A DNA stretch of 37,901 nucleotides from CAYWKU01 sp964459325 (GTDB lineage Bacteria > RBG-13-61-14 > CAYWKU01), in contig CAYWKU010000033.1 in assembly GCA_964459325.1 (NCBI GenBank), positions 1 to 37,901 of the forward strand, read 5' to 3'. The translations under genes were made by a program, and so were the position numbers. Below the pieces are notes generated by a model that saw nothing but the letters and a program-made list of their open reading frames with translations, did not search any database and was not told where the DNA came from. Within the stretch, counting starts at the first letter, position 1; every line of letters begins with the position of its first letter. Positions 16,341-23,317 of this stretch are shown piece by piece.

Positions 16341-16979
16341 TTGAAAAAAAGAGGAAAATTTATAGCCATCGAGGGCATTGACGGGGCCGGAACGACGACC
16401 CAGTCCGGGCTTTTGGGCCGTTTTCTGGAGGAGAAAGGAATCGATGTGACGCTTACCGCCGAGCCTACCGACGGCGAAGTGGGCGGGCTTATTCGGAATA
16501 TACTGGGTGGAGCCTCTCAATCTCACCCCCAAATGCTGGCCCTGCTTTTCGCCGCCGACAGGATTGACCATTACAAAAACCTGGTGGAGCCGGAGTTGGA
16601 GAAGGGCGTTTGGGTTGTAAGCGACAGGTACGTATTCAGCAGCCTCGCTTACCAATCGGTGCAATGCGACCCCGCATGGATTGAATCAATAAACAGCCGG
16701 GCGCCTCATGCCGACTTGACAGTGCTTCTGGACCTGGACGCCGGGACGGCAATGGAAAGGCTCGGCGAAAGGGCCGGGAAAGTCGAGATTTTTGAAAAAA
16801 AGCAGACTCTTGAGAAAGTGAGGCAAAATTATCTCAACCTGGTGCAAAAGGCTACGGGTTTTGAAGCGGCGATAGTGGACGCCTCCGCGGGAATTGAAGA
16901 GGTAAAACTGGCAATAACGGAGATGGTCAGGGAAAAATTGCTTATCGGGAGTTATTCCAGCTCCCAGAGCTCGTCGTAG
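16341..16979 (+). CDS. tmk: Thymidylate kinase with altered P-loop
   Basis: 212-aa dTMP kinase that makes dTDP for DNA synthesis. The P-loop reads EGIDGAGTTTQ: the Walker A lysine is Thr18. Other family motifs are intact: LTAEPTDGEVGGLIR, LLFAADRIDHY, the SDRYVFSSLAYQ DR(Y/H) motif, and LDLDAGTAMERLGERAG. Start TTG 16341 is the only sensible start before the P-loop, with GAGGG 13 bases upstream. The C-terminus has an unusual run of Ser/Gln (SYSSSQSSS). Its last 28 bases overlap the 3' end of the convergent gene. It follows the P1 peptidase by 40 bases. Confidence 0.9.
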   Translation: MKKRGKFIAIEGIDGAGTTTQSGLLGRFLEEKGIDVTLTAEPTDGEVGGLIRNILGGASQSHPQMLALLFAADRIDHYKNLVEPELEKGVWVVSDRYVFSSLAYQSVQCDPAWIESINSRAPHADLTVLLDLDAGTAMERLGERAGKVEIFEKKQTLEKVRQNYLNLVQKATGFEAAIVDASAGIEEVKLAITEMVREKLLIGSYSSSQSSS

Positions 16980-17326
16980 TATTTCTGATTGATTTGCTCG
17001 GCAAATTCTTGAGCGGACTCAAGGCTGGAACAGACGAACCAGCTGAAGACCCAGTAATTCTTTTTCCACCATTCCTCCCTTAGAGCTTCCTGAAGGTTGG
17101 CATGAGAGTTAACGCGAGCGGCTCTTTTGTCTTCATCGAATATAACGAATACTCCCGGTTGACCTTCCGGCACCCATTTCAACCTGTTCGAACTCCACCT
17201 GATTCCTTTAGAGACAAAGTCTTCCAATGTTTCGGTCCCCTTCAGACAACACTGACACCAATTCACATATAGCCTCAAATTACTTTTATTCATATCATAT
17301 TTATCACAAATTGCCGCCGATGTCAA
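16952..17326 (-). CDS. Hypothetical protein, possibly degenerate GIY-YIG-like
   Basis: 124-aa protein if it starts at TTG 17326; ATG 17293 (MNKSNLRLY) gives 113 aa and no clear ribosome binding site supports either. The part PGVFVIFDEDKRAARVNSH followed by NLQEALREEW and a final SLESAQEFAEQINQKYYDELW has the order of a GIY-YIG nuclease (GVF for GIY, ARVNS for YIG, then a helix and a C-terminal alpha/beta element), but key catalytic residues are not obvious. CQCC lies at residues 24-27. It is 30 bases downstream of murU on the same strand and overlaps the tmk tail. Family assignment is weak. Confidence 0.5.
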   Translation of the reverse strand: MTSAAICDKYDMNKSNLRLYVNWCQCCLKGTETLEDFVSKGIRWSSNRLKWVPEGQPGVFVIFDEDKRAARVNSHANLQEALREEWWKKNYWVFSWFVCSSLESAQEFAEQINQKYYDELWELE

Positions 17327-17356
17327 TAAAAGATTTCTGTAAGGTATAAAAAACGG

Positions 17357-18076
17357 TCAGCAAGTATTATGAGAAGCTGCCTTCTTGTACTCTTCGGGTG
17401 TGCCGATGTCGATGAACCCGCCTTTGTGCTCGTAGCTGAATATTTCCAGCCCCGCCTCAATCATTGCCGGATAGACATCTTCGGTGCTCGATGATTTTTT
17501 GCCCGGCTCAACGAAATCCAAAAACACCGGCTCCAGAACCTGAATTCCGGTGAACAATCTAGGCTTCAACTGAGCGGAGACCTTCGGTTTTCCAAGTATC
17601 TGCCCGACCCGACCTTCGTCGTCTATCATGATTGCCCCGTACCCTTCCGCTTCGGGCGAATCCATCGTCACCAGGGTAGCGGCCCCCCCTGCGTTTTTAT
17701 GGTATCGCCATACATCGGATAACGGGGCGTCGGTAAGCACGTCGGCGTTTATAACCAGGAAGGTGTCGCTGTTCAGATACCTTTGGGCCGCCTTGATGCC
17801 TCCCCCTGTTCCCATAAGCCGGGGTTCTTCGGAATAAATGATGTCCATCCCGAATTTACTGCCGTCTCCCACCGCATCCTTTATCATATCGCCCATGTAA
17901 TGAAGATTAATCACAGCCCGCTCGAAGCCCTCCCGCTTCAGCAATCCGAGCACTTTATAAATCACGGGTTCGCCGTCCACTGTAAGAAGTGGCTTGGGCT
18001 TGTTCAATGTGAGCGGCTTCAGCCTTTCGCCGTAGCCCGCGGCAAGTACCATTGCGGTACGGGGGGCCGAACTCAT
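17357..18076 (-). CDS. murU: Sugar-1-phosphate nucleotidyltransferase, MurU-like
   Basis: 239-aa nucleotidyltransferase. The N-terminal MVLAAGYGERLKPLT..KPKPLL is the nucleotide-binding signature, followed by GTGGGIK, VINADVLTD (metal site) and YGAIMIDDEGRV; the C-terminus is FIDIGTPEEYKKA. In Pseudomonas, MurU converts MurNAc-1-phosphate and UTP to UDP-MurNAc in the fosfomycin-bypass recycling route. The call as MurU rests on the four-base overlap with the AmgK-like kinase gene just upstream and on AnmK in the window. From sequence alone a mannose-1-phosphate guanylyltransferase-like activity is also possible. Confidence 0.75.
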   Translation of the reverse strand: MSSAPRTAMVLAAGYGERLKPLTLNKPKPLLTVDGEPVIYKVLGLLKREGFERAVINLHYMGDMIKDAVGDGSKFGMDIIYSEEPRLMGTGGGIKAAQRYLNSDTFLVINADVLTDAPLSDVWRYHKNAGGAATLVTMDSPEAEGYGAIMIDDEGRVGQILGKPKVSAQLKPRLFTGIQVLEPVFLDFVEPGKKSSSTEDVYPAMIEAGLEIFSYEHKGGFIDIGTPEEYKKAASHNTC

Positions 18077-19197
18077 GGCGCAAGCTCCGGCTTGTATTTC
18101 GCCAATCGCTCCTGCATCGGCCTGTGCTCGGGAAGCGCTTGGAAGGCATCTTTCACGTAATTGAGCGTATCCGGTATGTATCGGAGAAAGTTGGAATTTT
18201 TCTTGACGATATCTATGTAATCGAACCTGCCGGCATCTTTGAGCTTGCGCTGAAGCGCTTGCAAATGAAAAATCCGCATGAAATGCTCGCGGTCGATTTT
18301 TTCACCCGCCGAGTTTTCCAACTGATTGCAATACAAGCTTATGCAGTCGTCTATTATCTCATCCGGCAGCACCACGTATGAATCGCGCAACAGGCTCACC
18401 AGGTCGTATTGTCGCGTGCCCATAAGGGCATCCTGAAAGTCGATTATGCAAAGCTCGCCGTTTTTAATCAGAAGGTTGCGGCTCTGGTAATCGCGGTGCA
18501 CCAACACCTTCGGCTGCCGGGCAAGTTCATCGCTTATCATTTTCATGTGATTTTGGATAACTTCGAGGTCATCCGATTCCACCTTGACCCCTTCACGCGC
18601 TTCGACGCCGTATTCGACAAAGTGCATCAGCTCCCTGTACAAAAGGTTCTGGTCGAAAGCCCTGCTGAAGCCCACGAAATGCGGGTTTTCGACCCGGCCC
18701 GCTTTTTCGTGAATTTTCAGCATGTGCTCGATGGCCCGGTGGTACATTTTTTTCTTCTCTTCGTCGCTCATCTCCAGTTGAGCTTTTTCCAGAAGGCAAT
18801 CGCCCAAATCTTCGAGGTAAAGTATTCCCCACTCGATATTGTATAAATAAAGGCGGGGTATCGGAAGGTTGACCTTTTCAAAATGGCGGCACACGTTCAC
18901 GAAATCCAGGTCTTCCTCTTTGAATGAAGAGGATTTTTTCTCTCTTTTAAATCCCTGCGGGATTATTTCCTCGCACAAATTTGCAGGGTCGGGGTCCGCC
19001 AGCACCATCACCACCAGTGAATTCTCTTCCACCGGGCCGGACGGCAACTCCGGGGAAGTAACCCGGTAATATCTCCTGAGACTTGCGTCCCGGGGCAGGG
19101 GAGTAACGTTAATCGCACCGACGCCTTTGCCCGCTATGCGAACCAGGTCGGATACCAGCACATCCCGGAAGTCTTCAGGATTTCGCGAAAGTGTCAT
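18073..19197 (-). CDS. amgK: Anomeric MurNAc/GlcNAc kinase AmgK-like (APH fold)
   Basis: 374-aa aminoglycoside-phosphotransferase-fold kinase. Motifs: VHRDYQSRNLLI (catalytic loop, about residue 225) and IIDFQDALMGTRQYDLVSLLRDSYV (metal-binding DFG-like region), both as in AmgK, which phosphorylates MurNAc or GlcNAc at C1. The N-terminus contains PRDASLRRYYRV, also typical of the group. It is slightly longer than usual, with an insert around residues 85-100. Its stop overlaps the MurU start (ATGA), the normal amgK-murU pairing, and its own start overlaps the end of the upstream isomerase gene by 23 bases. Product likely goes directly to MurU. Confidence 0.8.
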   Translation of the reverse strand: MTLSRNPEDFRDVLVSDLVRIAGKGVGAINVTPLPRDASLRRYYRVTSPELPSGPVEENSLVVMVLADPDPANLCEEIIPQGFKREKKSSSFKEEDLDFVNVCRHFEKVNLPIPRLYLYNIEWGILYLEDLGDCLLEKAQLEMSDEEKKKMYHRAIEHMLKIHEKAGRVENPHFVGFSRAFDQNLLYRELMHFVEYGVEAREGVKVESDDLEVIQNHMKMISDELARQPKVLVHRDYQSRNLLIKNGELCIIDFQDALMGTRQYDLVSLLRDSYVVLPDEIIDDCISLYCNQLENSAGEKIDREHFMRIFHLQALQRKLKDAGRFDYIDIVKKNSNFLRYIPDTLNYVKDAFQALPEHRPMQERLAKYKPELAP

Positions 19198-20023
19198 TGA
19201 ACCGGGCTATCTCCTCCATCATTTTCGATTTTTCCGCCAGTCCCAAATCATTACCGAACGCAGGGTCCCTGATTTCGTACACGAAAGGGCCCTCGAAGTT
19301 TACTTCCATCAAGGCCTTTTTAACTTCCTCCCACGGAATATTGCCTTTGCCCGGAACCAGGTGGTCATCGCTCCGGGAGTCGTTATCGTGGGCGTGAATC
19401 GATTTCAGCCTGGGGCCAACCAGTTTCACTGCTCCTTGTGCGTCTCCCTCCATGTGGGCGTGCCCCACGTCGAGCGTAATCCCAAGCTTGTTGGCGGGGT
19501 AGCTTTCGATAAGCCGCATCAGGCTTTCGGCGCCGGCTTCCGCGGTGGAGCCGTTTTCCACGGCAAAAACACTTCCGCCGGGGAGATTTACGGCCTTCAT
19601 CAGCTTTTTCATGGAATCGTGGAAATATTTTTCTCTCTCCGCCGGGTCGCCGTGGTCAAGGTCGGTGTGGAGGGTCAGCGCCCATGCTCCGAGCTCGAGC
19701 GCCGCCCGGGATGCTATCGCCGCTTCTTCCAGCCACTTTTTGCGGCATGACTCATCCGGGTCGGAAGGGGATAACAGTTGATAAGGAGCTTTCGGCGGAT
19801 GAACCTTCTCGTATAAAGGAAGGTGAGCCGAACAGACATCGATGGAATTATCTTTCAGCAACCCCGCGACTTTAGCGAGCTTTCCTTCGTCACGATACGG
19901 GAAGTGAGGTTGCATCGCCCACATTTCTATCAGCCCGAAACCGGACGATGATATCAGCGGCAACACGCCGTCGTTAAGAAGGTCGTGATAAAGGAAAAAG
20001 TGCCCGGAAATCGCCGACTTCAT
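19175..20023 (-). CDS. Sugar phosphate isomerase/epimerase-like TIM barrel
   Basis: 282-aa protein of the xylose isomerase-like TIM-barrel (AP endonuclease 2) superfamily. Visible elements: GFGLIEMWAM near the N-terminus, CSAHLPL, ALTLHTDL, VFAVENG (metal-binding Glu), GITLDVGHAHM (Asp and His ligands), SIHAHDNDSRSDDHLVPGKG, and VYEIRDP at the C-terminus, all standard for divalent-metal isomerases/epimerases. I chose ATG 20023 (MKSAISGHFF) over an in-frame codon at 20059 because the extra residues do not fit the family. It is the first gene of the amgK-murU operon and overlaps amgK by 23 bases, so a role in amino-sugar metabolism is likely but unproven. Confidence 0.75.
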   Translation of the reverse strand: MKSAISGHFFLYHDLLNDGVLPLISSSGFGLIEMWAMQPHFPYRDEGKLAKVAGLLKDNSIDVCSAHLPLYEKVHPPKAPYQLLSPSDPDESCRKKWLEEAAIASRAALELGAWALTLHTDLDHGDPAEREKYFHDSMKKLMKAVNLPGGSVFAVENGSTAEAGAESLMRLIESYPANKLGITLDVGHAHMEGDAQGAVKLVGPRLKSIHAHDNDSRSDDHLVPGKGNIPWEEVKKALMEVNFEGPFVYEIRDPAFGNDLGLAEKSKMMEEIARFNDTFAKS

Positions 20024-20136
20024 GGGTTTACACCGTTCTCTTTTTGGGGTACAATTCACTCACCCTTTAAAGCACTTCAAAGGATACCACAAAGCGTTAT
20101 GTACAAACAATATACCAATTTCGAGAGTGGAAGGCC

Positions 20137-21507
20137 ATGAAAAAGAATTTCGTTTTTGATACCAACGTGCTGCTCAACGACCCCTATGCTATTAACAGGT
20201 TCGATGAAAACAATGTAATCATTCCGATAACGGTAATCGAGGAGCTGGACAAGTTCAAAAGGGACCTGAACACCGTGGGCAGAAACGCCAGGGAGGCCGC
20301 CCGCACCATTGACGGTTACCGTGACTGCGGGAACCTGTACAAGGGCGTAAAACTGCCCGGTGGCGGCCTGCTGAGGGTGATAACCGACCTGGGCAAGGAG
20401 CCGCCGCTTCCTTTTCCGACACTCGGCAAAACCGCCGACAGCCTCATACTGGCCACTGCGCTTCTCTTGAAGAAACATGAAGAACTCCCCGTGGTATTTG
20501 TCACCCGGGATATAAACCTTCGCATCAGGGCCGACGCCGTGGGGTTGACGGCGGTTAACTACGAAGAAAAAGACGCCGTCAGAACGGTTGAAGAGCTATA
20601 TTCCGGCCATACCGAGGTAAAAGCGCCCTCCGATGTTATAAGCAGTTTTACCTCTTCCGGAAAAGGAAAGATTGATGCACAGGATTACGAACTCCTGCCA
20701 AACCAGTGCGTAACGTTGGTGGACGTGCAGGATGAAAACAACCGCGCCTATGGAAGGCGCCACCATGAGAGCGGTAAAATTAAAGCGCTCATCGCTTCCG
20801 ATAAGGAGTTCTGGGGGATAAGCGCCCGCAACGCCGAGCAGCATTTCGCCCTCGACCTGCTGGCGGACGACTCGGTGCAGATAGTAACGATGGCAGGGAA
20901 AGCCGGCACCGGCAAGACTTTACTGGCCATCGCCGCAGGGCTTAACAAAACCATGGACGAGCGCAAATATGCCAAGCTGGTGGTGGCCCGGCCGATAATG
21001 CCGCTTGGAAAGGAATTGGGATTCCTGCCCGGCGAGGTGAGCGAGAAAATAAATCCATGGATGCAGCCGGTTTACGATAACCTGGAGCTTATCATGGCCT
21101 CCGCCGACGCGGATTTGGAAATGGCGGGGACGAGCAAAAAAGGTCGCAAAAAAACCAAGAAACCCTTAGGCGAAGGGGTGAGGAATTTAATGGATACGGG
21201 ACTTCTGGAAGTGGAAGCGCTCACCTACATCCGGGGTAGAAGCCTTCCCCGCCAATACCTGATTATCGACGAAGCTCAGAACCTGACTCACCACGAGGTG
21301 AAAACAATCATAACCAGGGTGGGGGAGAACACCAAAATCGTGCTTACCGGCGACATATATCAGATAGACAGCCCATTCCTGGACTCGCGCACAAGCGGCC
21401 TGACTATTGCGGTGGAAAAGTTCAAAGGACAGGATATAGCGGGACACATTACCCTGGTAAAAGGCGAACGCTCACCGTTGGCTGAGTTGGCCAGCAATAT
21501 CCTTTAA
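20137..21507 (+). CDS. PIN-PhoH ATPase
   Basis: 456-aa PhoH-like protein with an N-terminal PIN nuclease domain (about residues 1-140; FDTNVLL with Asp8, IEELDKFKRD, and ADSLILATAL acidic positions) and a C-terminal PhoH RNA helicase-like ATPase. The ATPase carries Walker A GKAGTGKT at about 254-261, VVARPIMPLGKELGFLPG, and Walker B LIIDEAQNLT at about 374, with TGDIYQID. Such proteins are thought to unwind and cleave RNA. Length and domain order match the family (YlaK type). It is divergent from the isomerase-amgK-murU operon, and its 3' end overlaps the convergent cupin gene by four bases. Confidence 0.9.
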   Translation: MKKNFVFDTNVLLNDPYAINRFDENNVIIPITVIEELDKFKRDLNTVGRNAREAARTIDGYRDCGNLYKGVKLPGGGLLRVITDLGKEPPLPFPTLGKTADSLILATALLLKKHEELPVVFVTRDINLRIRADAVGLTAVNYEEKDAVRTVEELYSGHTEVKAPSDVISSFTSSGKGKIDAQDYELLPNQCVTLVDVQDENNRAYGRRHHESGKIKALIASDKEFWGISARNAEQHFALDLLADDSVQIVTMAGKAGTGKTLLAIAAGLNKTMDERKYAKLVVARPIMPLGKELGFLPGEVSEKINPWMQPVYDNLELIMASADADLEMAGTSKKGRKKTKKPLGEGVRNLMDTGLLEVEALTYIRGRSLPRQYLIIDEAQNLTHHEVKTIITRVGENTKIVLTGDIYQIDSPFLDSRTSGLTIAVEKFKGQDIAGHITLVKGERSPLAELASNIL

Positions 21508-21860
21508 CACCTGCCGAAGTCGTCCTCAAAGCGCTCGATGTCGTCCTCCCCGAAGTATTCGCCGAGCTGAATTTCAATGAACATAAGCTCGCATCTCCCC
21601 GGGTTGTGTACTCGGTGCCTGGTTCCGGCGGGAATATCGAGGCTCTGCCCGGGAGCGACATGTATTTCCTCATCGTCCCGGGTGACAACGCCTTCACCCC
21701 TTACGAAGTGCCAGTGTTCGGAGCGGAACCGGTGCCGTTGAAGGCTCAACCGCTTGCCGGGATATATGACTATCCGCTTGAGCTTGTGGTCGTCCTCGTC
21801 CACGAAGACCTGGTAATATCCCCACGGGCGGTGGTCTTCTTCTGTTATCTCAAAAGCCAA
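21504..21860 (-). CDS. Cupin, mannose-6-phosphate isomerase type II C-terminal-like
   Basis: 118-aa single-domain cupin like the C-terminal domain of bifunctional mannose-1-phosphate guanylyltransferase/phosphomannose isomerase. Motifs: RPWGYYQVF, PGKRLSLQRHRFRSEHWHFVRGEG (metal ligands His, His and Glu/His) and PGQSLDIPAGTRHRVHNPG. I set the start at TTG 21860 because GAGGAG (21868-21873) is seven bases upstream; the frame is open to 21875 but that would include the ribosome binding site. It probably interconverts or binds a sugar phosphate, stand-alone without the transferase domain. Confidence 0.8.
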   Translation of the reverse strand: MAFEITEEDHRPWGYYQVFVDEDDHKLKRIVIYPGKRLSLQRHRFRSEHWHFVRGEGVVTRDDEEIHVAPGQSLDIPAGTRHRVHNPGRCELMFIEIQLGEYFGEDDIERFEDDFGRC

Positions 21861-21943
21861 TAAAAATCTCCTCAATAGAGACCAATTTCAATCAATAAGT
21901 TAGAATAAGCCATTTTACAACTATTTCAAAAAGGCATAAAAAA

Positions 21944-21968
21944 GACCGGAAAGCTTTTCCTTCCGGTC
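21944..21968 (-). terminator. Intrinsic terminator of tRNA-Asp
   Basis: GACCGGAA (21944-21951) pairs with TTCCGGTC (21961-21968). On the minus strand the hairpin follows the tRNA by six bases and is followed by a run of six T (TCTTTTTTATG). Confidence 0.8.
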
Positions 21969-21974
21969 ATCCAG

Positions 21975-22049
21975 CGGGGTTGACGGGATTTGAACCCGCG
22001 ACCTCCGGCGTGACAGGCCGGCGCGATAACCAGGCTTCGCCACAACCCC
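21975..22049 (-). tRNA. tRNA-Asp (anticodon GTC)
   Basis: Minus-strand 75-base cloverleaf: acceptor stem GGGGTTG with CAACCCC, discriminator G as expected for tRNA-Asp, anticodon arm CCGGC-CTGTCAC-GCCGG with anticodon GTC, and T arm GCGGG-TTCAAAT-CCCGT. CCA is not encoded. Confidence 0.95.
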
Positions 22050-22062
22050 GTCGCAAGGTTTA

Positions 22063-22091
22063 AGGTTAATTCACGTCCCATGAAGTGTCAA
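22063..22091 (-). promoter_or_regulatory. Promoter of tRNA-Asp
   Basis: On the minus strand TTGACA (22086-22091) and TAACCT (22063-22068) are 17 bases apart, 13 bases before the tRNA. The -10 and following bases (TAACCTTAAAC) are identical to those before tRNA-Pro. Confidence 0.75.
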
Positions 22092-22175
22092 CAGTACCTT
22101 ACCTCGTTTACTTAACTTTTCGTTAAATTCAACATTTTTACAGATATTACGTTTCAGTCGGGTGACCAAGGTGGG

Positions 22176-22204
22176 TTTACAAAGCGAGGTAACGGGAGTA
22201 TAAT
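22176..22204 (+). promoter_or_regulatory. Promoter of the dehydratase operon, implies leaderless mRNA
   Basis: TTTACA (22176-22181) and a perfect TATAAT (22199-22204) with a 17-base spacer. The start codon begins at 22214, only ten bases after the -10, so transcription would begin at or within a few bases of the ATG. No Shine-Dalgarno sequence is in between. Confidence 0.65.
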
Positions 22205-22213
22205 TCGCAAACT

Positions 22214-23317
22214 ATGCCGGATAACAATAGTTCTCTGAAAACCCTCGTTAAAACAGGTGAAAATCCGCTGGAAGAAGCTAAGGCCCGGGCCGAAGGACGG
22301 CGAGCGGTGGCGTGCGTGCTTACAGACGTACCACTGGAAATTTTGCATGCCGCCGGATTTTACCCCGTAACCGTTCTCGGGCGCCGCTGCCCGCAAGGCT
22401 CGGGGGGAAAACACCTGCAAAGCTTCGCCTGCTCTTACTCCCGCTCCGTTCTCGATATTTTGCTTGACGGGCAGGGAGATTTTTTCGAGGGTGTCATCAC
22501 TCCCTTTATATGCGATACCGCCCGGGCCATGGATTTTACTTTGAGGCATCTCAGGCCCGTGCCGTTCGTGGAATGTTACCGGCCTCCGAAATCCCTCACC
22601 GGACGCGGCACTCGGAATTACACCATCGGAGAGCTCGAGCGCGTGGCCGAAAGCGTCTCGAAATACACCGGCGCTTCCATGTCGGAAGAGGCCTTGAGCG
22701 AAAGCATCAGGCTTTATAACAGCGCCCGAGGCCAACTCCGGCGGCTGGAACCCATGCGCGAGTCCGACCCGGACGCTTTCTACAAGGTTTGCAAAGCCTT
22801 CATGACCGTTCCCGTTGAAGAATTCATCGAGCTGGCGGAAGATGTGCCGGAGCAATCCGGCGTCCAATCGGACGGCATTCCCGTGCTGGTGGCCGGAAAG
22901 GTGATGGAGCCGGGAGATTTGCCGCAGGTCTTGTCCGGAATGGGCGTTCGGATAGTGGCCGACGACCTGGCCACCGGCTCCCGCCTGTACTCGGTGGATG
23001 TGGACGAAAACTCGCCTCCGATTGAGGCCCTCGCTGACCGACAGTTGAACAACATCCCCTTTGTAGGACTGCTTCAGGGGCCTGAGGACAGGCCGGATTT
23101 TTTGCTTCGCCGCTACAGCGAATCCGGAGCGAGGGGGGTTATAATGATGGCCCAGAAGTTCTGCGAGCCCTTCGAGATAGATACTCCCGAAGTGAGGGAG
23201 CGGCTCAAAGGCGAAAATATCCCGGTACTGACCATCGAGACCGACTACGAACCTTCCGCGTCGGGAGCGCTGCGTACCAGAATAGAAGCATTTCTGGAGA
23301 TGATTAAAGATGGCTGA
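22214..23317 (+). CDS. 2-hydroxyacyl-CoA dehydratase/benzoyl-CoA reductase-type subunit (first)
   Basis: 367-aa member of the HgdB/BcrB-BcrC family, iron-sulfur subunits that accept high-energy electrons to dehydrate 2-hydroxyacyl-CoAs or reduce aromatic CoA esters. Cluster-ligand Cys candidates appear at the three expected places: FACSYSRS (about residue 75), PFICDTAR (about 98) and AQKFCEPFE (about 316). An early stretch VLTDVPLEILHAAGFYPV is typical. The start at ATG 22214 follows directly on a promoter with no Shine-Dalgarno. It overlaps the next gene by eight bases. No activator ATPase (HgdC/BcrA-BcrD type) is present in the window, so that must be elsewhere. Confidence 0.85.
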   Translation: MPDNNSSLKTLVKTGENPLEEAKARAEGRRAVACVLTDVPLEILHAAGFYPVTVLGRRCPQGSGGKHLQSFACSYSRSVLDILLDGQGDFFEGVITPFICDTARAMDFTLRHLRPVPFVECYRPPKSLTGRGTRNYTIGELERVAESVSKYTGASMSEEALSESIRLYNSARGQLRRLEPMRESDPDAFYKVCKAFMTVPVEEFIELAEDVPEQSGVQSDGIPVLVAGKVMEPGDLPQVLSGMGVRIVADDLATGSRLYSVDVDENSPPIEALADRQLNNIPFVGLLQGPEDRPDFLLRRYSESGARGVIMMAQKFCEPFEIDTPEVRERLKGENIPVLTIETDYEPSASGALRTRIEAFLEMIKDG

